From: Earliella scabrosa
Taxonomy: Eukaryota; Basidiomycota; Agaricomycetes; Polyporales; Polyporaceae
Length of the DNA: 64,000 bases
Direction of reading: 5' to 3'
NCBI GenBank assembly: GCA_022605405.1
Contig: JABYQQ010000013.1
Coordinates: 744,001 to 808,000 of the forward strand
This document shows, in pieces, positions 55,603 to 64,000 of the stretch. The position numbers and the translations under genes were made by a program. The notes beneath the pieces are model-generated. The model ran no database searches. It saw only the letters and a list, made by a program, of their open reading frames with translations, and was not told the origin of the DNA. Numbering within the stretch: the first letter of the stretch is position 1; every line of letters begins with the position of its first letter.

Positions 55603-56589
55603 GGGAGGAGATAGGCGTCAGTGGTGCGTGGATAAGTGGGGGGAAGGGGAAGAGCTCAGCCGAGCGAGTGCGTTCTTCGTCAGCATTCGCACCCAAACCT
55701 TTTTAAACAGCGGACAGAAATCACGCCAAAGAGCATGTTCGATTTCCACGGACACGATGATGACTACGCGTTTCCCCGACGGGCTGGGATGGTGCCTCGG
55801 GTCGTGTAGACCCGGGCGGTGGAGATGGACGGTGGGCAGGGCGGTCGGAGGAGGATCTCGGACGGAGTAACCGATGGCGGGTGGGAAGATGGGAGCGTCC
55901 AGAGCATGCGGCATGCTTGGACAAAACTTCGTGCGGTGGTTACAGAAATTCTGGGCGAGGCGTGCAGACCGGGCGAGCTGCCTCCCGAACGAGCAGAGCC
56001 AACTTCCTCGCCTGATCAGAACCTGAGACATGGCGTCGACTATCTGATTAGATCATGCTCCGCCCCCAATCTAATCACCGCCCGCCCCCAATTGCCAATC
56101 TGATTAGATAAGATCAGCCGCCTGCTCCTCCTCCTGCCCGCGATGTCCACCCCGACCCAGTCTTTGTCCTCTGCTCATCATTCCCCCGCGCCTTCCGCAT
56201 GGGCCCTGCGCGTTCTGGGGCTCCGGCCCCGGCTTTCTCATCTCCTCGCGCAATCTTACACGTCAACGACGCGCTTGGCAGTGCGCCCGACAGTTCCGAA
56301 CCTTTCGCACCTGCGCCCTCAACAGCCCGGCTCATATGTCCGATGCACCTACACGCGCAAAATTCGCCGAAAGAGACGACATATGATTCTCGGTCGTCGC
56401 CAGTGTCTGGAGCGACCCGCACTCACTCCGTCCTAGACGCGACGCAGCCCGTGCAGCGCACTACTTAGCGTGGAGACATCCTCTTTCGTACAGTCGAGGT
56501 AAGACAGCGTCCACTATTTCTGCGGGTGGTCACACGTCTGTCGGCCCGAGTGCTCATCCGTACCATTCCTTTGCCCAGCACCGTCGTCG
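55603..56589. promoter_or_regulatory. Siderophore bidirectional promoter with clustered GATA-type sites
   Basis: This is the nearly 1-kb spacer between the monooxygenase and NRPS. TGATTAGAT occurs three times within 65 bp: 56045-56053 (+), 56069-56077 (inverted) and 56101-56109 (+). The sequence around 56098-56111 holds two overlapping near-matches to ATCWGATAA, the extended site of fungal iron-responsive GATA repressors (ATCTGATTA and ATTAGATAA, 8/9 each); ATCTGATTA recurs at 56042-56050. CCAAT boxes are interspersed. A good donor (GTAAGA, 56499) and acceptor (56578) just before the NRPS ATG suggest an 80-nt 5'-UTR intron. ORFs inside the spacer lack support. Confidence 0.55.
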
Positions 56590-59500
56590 ATGCCCATGGC
56601 CCCGCCGACTCCAGCGTCCGTAGGAGCCCCCGGTCTTCTAACAGACTATCAACGGATCCTCGCAGGCTATAGACCCCACGACTTCCCCGATCTCTCCTCG
56701 CGGCGCTTTGCTCCTGATAAGCTCCAGTCAGTCTCGCGCCCTATAGACCAGAACGTCCCGCCGGACTCTGCCGCATCTCTTCCCCTCTTCGTTGCGGCAA
56801 TTGGTCGTGTCCTCGGTGCCTACTGCGGCTGCCAAGACGTCCTATTGGCCATCGCCGATGGGAGCGAGGAGCAGGTACTTCCCGTGCGACTCGTCTGGGA
56901 CGACGGCCAGACTTGGGATGATGTCGCTGACGGCATCGCTGACGCCCTTACAGACCCCAGCTGGCCCAGGGTCCATCCTACCGTCCTCAGGCGCGCCCTC
57001 GATCTTACTCAGAAGCAGGCTCCCGCGCTAGCTCTCGTCAGTACGGGAAACCCCCATCCCAACCTAAGCGGACACTTTCCACTCTCTGTCGCCGTCGACT
57101 GTCCCAGCGCTATCCTCACGGCGGTAGCCTCTGAACGCTTATGCCATCCCTCCCAATCCGAACTATTCTTATCGCAAGTCGACGCGCTTGTCCGACGCGC
57201 TTCCGCGAACTCTAAATCCCCCGTCGCCTCGCTCACCGACTTGGCGCCACGACTGCTGTCCTGCTATGAGAAGCAGTCTTTCGAGGAACGGCAACACACC
57301 TATTTCTTGGTCCCGCCGACCAAGTTCGCCACAGACCATGTCACCTTGCGTGCGCAGGAGCAGCCGGACGGCATCGCTGTGCGCTGGTATGCCGACCTTG
57401 CCACCGATGTCCCCATCTCGTCATTCACACCGGAAACCATTACCAACGAGCAACTCGAGAAGAGGGCGAATCAACTCGGCCGGTGGTTACTCCTACGCGG
57501 CCTCGAAAAAGGACGGTCTGTTGCCGTCTGTATGAAACGGGACGTCCTCTTCCATGTCGTCTTTATCGGCATCCTGAGGGCTGGCGGGTGCTACGTTCCG
57601 GTATGTCGCTCTCAATCGTCGGGAGAGGAACAATTCATCTAAAACATGAACTTCCCAGATCGATGCAGAGCTACCGCCGGAGCGACAGCAGTTCATCGCT
57701 CGGGACTCGAACGCACAGTTCATCCTCTCGACTGGCGACATACCCTGCTTCTCTGCGCTTGGAGATATCGCGATCGACATGGCGACCTCCGCGGTGCAAC
57801 AAGCTATAAACGAGCAGAGCACCGAAGCGCTTATGGTTCCTGACCTGGACGACCTATCTTACATTCTCTATACTTCTGGTGAGCTGCTATGTGGAATTGG
57901 CGTTTGGAACCTGAGCTCAGTGTGAATGCAAAGGAACCACCGGCACGCCGAAGGGCTGCATATTGACCCACCGCGGTCTGGCCGAAGCGATCTGGGCCCT
58001 GAGTCAATTCTGCGCTTCGGCGGAACTCGCACCGCCAGGAAGAGTGAACTATCTTTCCATTGCATGTAAGGCGTATCGTCCAAACAATGTTGTAACGATG
58101 CTGACCGGACGCCGCAGCTGTCGCATTCGACGTTCATATCGCCGAGATCATGGTTGCGCTTGCGGTCGGCATCCCCATTCTTGCTGCACCTCGTTCGCTC
58201 TTGCTTGAGGATCTCCCGTACTATATCAAGCATCTACGCGTCTCGCATGTCGGCATCGTGCCCAGTCTCATTGAGGCGACTATGGGCATGGTTCAAGCAG
58301 ACGAGGATTCAGGAGCGGCGACAACGCTGCGTTATATCGCGAGCGGAGGAGAGAAGATGAGCGACGCGGTATGCCACACTCGTCATTCCTCTTTGTTCCT
58401 TTTCTGACGGACATGAGTAGATTTTGGACAAGTGGGCCTCGCACCCAAAAGTCCGACTCGCCAACTTCTACGGGTGAGTGGTCATTGAAGTGACATCGTG
58501 CTCCGCGGGGCTCATGGTGATTGCGGTAGCCCGAGCGAGGTCACCATCGGCTGTGCTGCGCGCATGATGGACAAGGATACCCCGCGAGCCAATATTGGCC
58601 ATACGTTCGCAAACGTCTCTGCATACGTCGTCGACGAGAACATGAACATCGTGCTACGGGGAGGAACAGGCGAACTCGTCGTCGAGGGACCCTTGGTCGG
58701 CCGAGGCTATGTCGGTCGTCCAGACCTAACCGAGAAAGTCTTTCTGAAGTTCCCCGACGACGGGACTGACCGCTGGGCCTACCGCACTGGAGACCTCGTG
58801 CGTATGATGCCAGACTTGACCCTCGAGATCATCGGGCGGATCGACACCCAGATCAAGCTCCGGGGGGTGCGCATCGAGTCGGAAGGCATCTCCTCCATCC
58901 TCCGCAACGCCGCCGCACCTTCGCACACGCTCGACGTTATGACCATCCTCGCGAAACACCCAGCCATCGGCGCCGACCAGCTCGTGTCGTTCGTCGCGTG
59001 GGATCCCTCTGTTCCCGTCGCTACGCGCAAGGGAGGGAAGCCCACGCTTACGACGCCTCCGGATGGTCTCCTTCACCGCCTTCGCAGTGCGAGCGAGCGA
59101 GAATTGGCGAGCTACATGCGCCCCAGCCACATCCTCCCGCTCGACTTTATCCCTCTGAGCTCGAACGGGAAGGCCGACGCCAAGGTCCTCTCCGCGTTGT
59201 TCTTGAGTCTGGATATGGAGGTCCTGACTGGACTAATGACGGGCGCGAAGGCCTCGACGAACACGGATGGCGCTCTCAGAGACCCAACAGAGCTTGAACG
59301 AAAGATCTTCACGGTCCTCGAGCCCTACATCAAGTTCCCCGTCGACCGACTCACGCCGACCACGAACCTCTTCGAGTGCGGGATGGACTCCCTGGCTGTC
59401 GCGCGGTTCGCTGCGGACGTTCGGAGGACGTTCAACGCTCCCATCTCTCCGGCACAGATCATGCAGGCGCCTGTCATCAGCGGGGTCGCTGCTCTCGTCG

Positions 59501-62500
59501 AGGACAGCGGCGCGAAGCCGGTCACGAGCCAAGGCGTCTTAGCGGTGAGGCATTTCGCTGAGGCGATGCGGGAAGAGGTGGAAGGTGCATACGGCCCAGA
59601 GTCGATCGCGGACATCCTGCCTCCCCTTCCCGTACAGGAGGGTGTTTTGTATCGGTCCGCGAACGCCCCCACCATGTATGTCCAGCATGTCCTGATGCGC
59701 TTGAGCTCGGACGTCTCGATGGCAGGTCTGCGCGATGCCTGGACGGAGGTCGTTGCACAACATGAGATGTTGCGGTAGGTCCGCCTCGTCTATTCTTCCG
59801 TTCGCCTGCTGATCATTTCCCCCGTTCCCAGTACGGTCTTCCACTTCGGAAGCGATCTTGTGCAAGTTGTCCTCCGACCAGATGCTGTACCTGTGTATGT
59901 CGGTGAGCAAGAGATCAGAGATCAGGACGACGCAGGCTTCCAGCGGTTCTTCACCGAGCACGAGGCCCCGTCCATCGCGCGCGAGCTGAACACCGAGCTG
60001 TCCAAGCTCCCTCCTGTCCGGCTCTCCTTCTATAGCGCACCCACATCGCGGACTATGTACATGGCCCTTTCTATCCACCACGCGCTTTACGACGGCATAT
60101 CCCTTCCCGTTCTATTACAGGACCTCCAACGAGTCTATCTGCACCAGCCTCCCATTCCATCGACCGGACTCCGTAGCATTCTCGAGTGCCTCGCCGTCAT
60201 CAAGCAGGACTCCGCTCAGGCCTTCTGGTCATCATACCTCAGAGACTTCCCATGGCAATCCCTCCTCAACCGTCCCGCATCCTCCCCCACCCCGGACATT
60301 GCTTCGCGCGTGTTCTCGCGTCCGTTGTCGGAGATGCAGGCCAAGGCCTCCGGTCGTCATGTAACACTGCAAGCCCTCCTCATGTGCGCGTACGGATCGC
60401 TACTGGCGCAACACATGTACAATCACGATGACGTCATCTTTGGGGTGCGTAGTGGTGGCCATGTTGCGACGACCTCTCCCTGACATCTATTTGCGCTACA
60501 ATGTAGGTGATCCGGGCCGGACGCTCGATACCAGTGGATCATGTCGAGACCACCGTGTGCCCGATGATCACCGTGGTGCCCGCGCGAGTGCGCCTGAGCG
60601 ACCCCGCCAGTGCATTGCAGGCGGTGCAAGAAGACATCGCGCGGGTGAGCGAGTACGAGCACGTACCTCTCAGCCGCATACAGAAGTGGGTATCTGAGCG
60701 GGACGGTTCTTTGTTCGACACGCTGTTCTCCGTCTCGTTCAAGGAGAATGGGGCCAGCAAGCTGTGGACCGTTCTCGAGAGCCAGAATCCCGAGCCCGAC
60801 GTATGTGGGATTCATATATATCAGGCCTTACTTTTTGCTGATCCGTGATTGTAGTATATCCTCGCGGTCGAGGTCGTCTTGGATCAAGAGCAGGACAAGG
60901 CCGTAGTGCATGCTGCCTTTACGTCCGCGGACATCTCGCCCGACCTCGTGAACACAATCCTTGACGACCTGGAAGACGCGGCGGTGCGTATTGCCGAGTC
61001 TAGTGATTGGGGCCAGGCGCTGTCTAGCGCTGCTCGTCCTGTACCTGCCTCTCGGACGATCGACAATGTCCCTTCGGAGGATGTTATCGACGTTTCGGAT
61101 GCCGACGAGAGCAGCGTTACAAAGATTTGCGCTCTTTCTGCGCAGTTCCTCCGCGTCGACCCGAGCTTCGTCAAGGCGGACACGTCCCTCCTCTCTCTTG
61201 GCCTCGACTCTATCAAGTCGGTCGGGCTCAGTCGGAGGCTATCGAAGGAAGGCTTCGCGTTGTCCTCTGCGGATATCATGAGGCTCTCGACGCCGGTGCG
61301 GTTAGCGGCGTACCATAAACACTCTGTATCGTCTCAGCAGGCCGAAGACCGCATTGACGAGGCGGAGTTCTCTGCGGAATGCCACAGACTGGCGGAGGCC
61401 CTCGATATCGAGGCGATCAGGCTTTCGCCCGACGATGACGTCAGAGTGTTCCCCACCAGCGTCCTCCAGGCAGGGATGCTTTCTCAGGTATGTTTGGTCA
61501 TGTCCGTTTCATTTGCGACGAGGTCTCATGAGTTTGACCAGACGCTGGGCTCCCATGGCCGCCTCTACGTTCATCTCTTCCCCCTGCGACTCGCTGACGG
61601 TGTCGATGTCTCCCGGTTGCGAGATGCTTGGACGAAGGCCATCGCGACGTTCGACATCTTACGGACGACGTTCCACTTCCTCGCCAACCAAGGTCTTTGG
61701 GTGCAAGCTGTCCACTCCGCTTCATCAATCCAGTGGTCGGAGTCCCAATACGATCCGAACGCGAATCTTGCAGAGACCCTCAATCCCTTCCTGGATGCTA
61801 CGGAAGAGGACGAAGTCTTCCGACAGCCGCCCGTGTTCGTCAACCTCCTGAAGGGAGCGACGCCCGATGACCCCCATCGTCTCGTCCTCGTGTTGCACCA
61901 CGCGTTGTACGACGGACTGTCCATCGCCAACTTATTCCATGCCGTTGAGCAACTCTATCGCGGTTCCGACCTCCCGTCCCCTACTCCGTACCACCAACTA
62001 CTACCACGGCTTCTTTGGCAAGAGAAGAACGGGACGTCGTTCTGGGTCAACAAGCTGCGTCATCTGAAGCATGCTCCCATTCCCCGGCACTCCTCCATCG
62101 CAGATAATACGGTTCACCAATGCTCTCTGCCCATTCACATTTCGGAGGAAGAGCTTCGGCGTGCCTGTCGTGACGCTGAGGTGACTCTGCAATGCGTAGG
62201 ACAGACGGCCTTTGCCAAGCTACTCGCTGTATTGACTGGACGTTCGGATGTCGTTTTCGGCCGTGTTGTCTCTGGTCGCGATGTCCCTGGTGCCGAGGAG
62301 GTCATTGGGCCCATGCTGGTGAGAATCAACTTTGCATTGTAACACGCTCGCGCTAATTTTTCCATCAGAACACCGTTCCTTGTCGAGTCACGTTCCACGA
62401 AGGCGTCACGAACAGGTCACTTCTCAAAGAAGTGCACGGTAGCAACATCGTATGCATGCCTTGGCAACACGCTTCACTCCGAGACATCCAACGAGAGCTC

Positions 62501-64000
62501 GGTATATCCAGCTTGTGGGACAGCCTGTTCGTGTATCAGCCGAGACAGGAGTCGCTGGAGTCCGATGCTGACGCTCCTTGGGTCTTCGATGCCGGTGATC
62601 TCGAAGAGATCAACATCCACGTAAGTGCAGCGCATGTTCGACTAGGAGGATTCTGACCGCGTTCTTGATAGTACCCCTTGAATTTGGAGCTTCACGAGGC
62701 GGAGGATGGTTTTGTCGTGAAGGCAGCATGTATGTCGGATGTTGCGAGCGCCGACGATCTCCGAGGCTTGATCGAACGTTATGCTACCTTCCTCTCGGAC
62801 CTCATTCATCGTCCCGACGAGCCCTGGCAATCGGGTCTCCCGAACATACCCACTACCAATGGCGCCATTGGCAACGGAGAACGAGCTCTCGAGGTGCACG
62901 CCGACGGTCTTCCAGCGGATTGGGACTCTCGCTTCGCGACGTTCCTAGGCATCCTGGCGTCCACGACCAAGGTGGCGCTACCGAAGATCCTTCCAGAGAC
63001 GTACCTTGCTGCTCTTGGCATAGACTCCATCACCGCCGTCCAGATCGTCGCGAAAGCCAGACGAGAAGGCCTACGATTGACTGCAGCCGAAGTAGTGCAG
63101 AGCAGGACGGTTGGGGACTTGCTGATCCAGATCAAGGATGCGAAGTCTCCTGCTCCCAGGGGGACTGCTACGACTGACATCGACGTGCCTCGCACACTCT
63201 GGTCAAGACTGGTCTCATCTTCGTTGGTCGACCAGATCGAGCGGATCACGTTCGCCTCTCCTGGGATGGAGTGGATGGTGGGTATGTGGCAACGCAGCAA
63301 GGGATCCCGCTTCCAGCACGTCTTTGGCTATCGCGTGGCGCCGGAGGTTGACGTCCTCAAGCTGCGTCAGGCTTGGGACGAGCTGTTGCGTAGACACGCT
63401 CTACTACGTTCGACGTTCGCCTACGACGCGGAAGTTGGCCAGCCCCGGGTCATCATATTCAAACCGGAGGCGCTCAGTGCTTCATGGACGAGTGAAGGTA
63501 TAGAGGATGGGAAAGATCCTCTTGCAATCGTTGAACAACGGATGAAGGACCTTGTCTCGCATCCGCCTCCGATCGACCGGCCCATCACCCGAGCTGTCTT
63601 CCTGCGATCGCCACAAGCCAGCTACCTCTTGCTTCACCTGCATCACTTCCAATATGACGCGTGGAGCCTACAGCTGCTTGTTGACGATCTATCGCGCTTG
63701 TGCACCGGTTTGGAGCCCAGGAGCTCGAACGACTTGGATGCTTTCCTCCGCTTCGTCTCGTCCAGCACACAAGCGGAGGGTGAGCTGTCAAAATACTGGC
63801 AGACCGCTATCTCGCCCTCGTCCACGCTCTTTCCACCATTGTCCCGCAAGACTTCGTCTCCAGGCCGCGACGTCTACACAAACCACGCTGCGATAACAGG
63901 AGCAGCCAAGCTCGATCAACGCGCCAGAGAGTTGGCTGTCTCTCTGCAGAGCGTGTTCCTCGCGTGTTGGGCGCAGGTTCAGGCAAGCCGAGCCAAGGCT
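56590..64000 (+). CDS. Ferrichrome-type siderophore synthetase (NRPS), 3' end outside window
   Basis: ATG 56590 (MPMAPPTPASVGAPGLLTDY). About 250 residues that look like a degenerate condensation remnant precede one adenylation domain: YILYTSGTTGTPKGC (A3), FDVHIAE (A4), NFYGPSEVTIGC (A5), YRTGDLVRM (A7), GRIDTQIKLRGVRIES (A8), SSNGKADAKVL (A10). Carrier 1 (CGMDSLAVARF), condensation 1 (HHALYDGIS), carrier 2 (LGLDSIKSVG), condensation 2 (HHALYDGLS), carrier 3 (LGIDSITAVQ) and the start of condensation 3 (HHFQYDAWS) follow. This A-T-C-T-C-T-C order with a single A domain matches the Omphalotus fso1 type, in which one adenylation domain loads acyl-hydroxyornithine iteratively. Introns are short (for example 57601-57658). 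The gene is open to the last base. Confidence 0.93.

Noticed and set aside
56143..56468. Two overlapping plus-strand ORFs of about 90 codons before the NRPS
   Set aside because: They are Ser/Pro/Arg-rich, overlap in different frames, lie in the regulatory spacer and end before the probable 5'-UTR intron. No motif or splice-consistent link to the NRPS frame was found.

Overview
This is a 64 kb piece of a filamentous basidiomycete nuclear genome, most likely from an Agaricomycete. Genes are densely packed on both strands. They are split by many short introns (mostly 49-63 nt, GTRNGT...YAG), and the recognisable proteins are fungal: RAD54, RPA2, RPL7, RLP24, NAA25, ATG2, NCE101, LIN1, a YPQ-type PQ-loop protein, a GH43 arabinanase and an Omphalotus/Ustilago-like ferrichrome-type siderophore locus. 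Gene models were assembled by hand by joining reading frames across canonical introns. RAD54 (12 exons, 816 codons plus stop) closes exactly and serves as a check on that splicing logic.

Layout. 0-1 kb: 3' end of an unidentified gene. 1.7-5.8 kb: two tandem CoA-dependent (HxxxD) acyltransferases on the minus strand. 6.1-9.2 kb: RAD54. 9.4-12.7 kb: LIN1/CD2BP2-like GYF protein, a doubtful small ORF and an F-box gene with a splice or nonsense ambiguity. 12.9-18.0 kb: three tandem DUF7918-type paralogues (A, B, C) whose tails carry SUMO-consensus sites and, in A and B, SUMO-interacting motifs; copy C has a repeated exon module. 18.3-21.4 kb: Hcs1/SMUBP2-like helicase. 21.7-25.4 kb: a divergent PQ-loop transporter and LisH-CTLH-CRA pair. 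25.6-29.5 kb: an unknown protein, RPL7 (with a C/D snoRNA in its long intron) and NCE101. 29.8-33.6 kb: NAA25. 34-36.9 kb: RPA2 followed by a divergent tandem RPA2 paralogue. 37.1-38.2 kb: SGNH/GDSL esterase. 38.6-46.1 kb: ATG2. 46.3-47.1 kb: RLP24. 47.1-51.7 kb: a poorly coding stretch with at most three small or uncertain genes and a 44-bp perfect hairpin. 51.7-53.0 kb: secreted GH43. 53.6-64 kb: L-ornithine N5-monooxygenase facing a large siderophore NRPS that runs off the right edge.

How the genes fit together. The one clear biosynthetic unit is the siderophore pair: the monooxygenase supplies N5-hydroxyornithine and the single-adenylation-domain NRPS assembles the peptide. Their shared promoter holds clustered GATA-type sites expected for iron repression. 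RAD54, RPA2, the RPA2 paralogue and the Hcs1-like helicase are DNA-replication/repair genes, and MluI cell-cycle boxes lie upstream of RAD54, RPA2 and the helicase. The most unusual content is the DUF7918 array with SUMO-related tails and the RPA2 duplicate whose S/T-P sites lie in the interdomain linker instead of the N-terminus.
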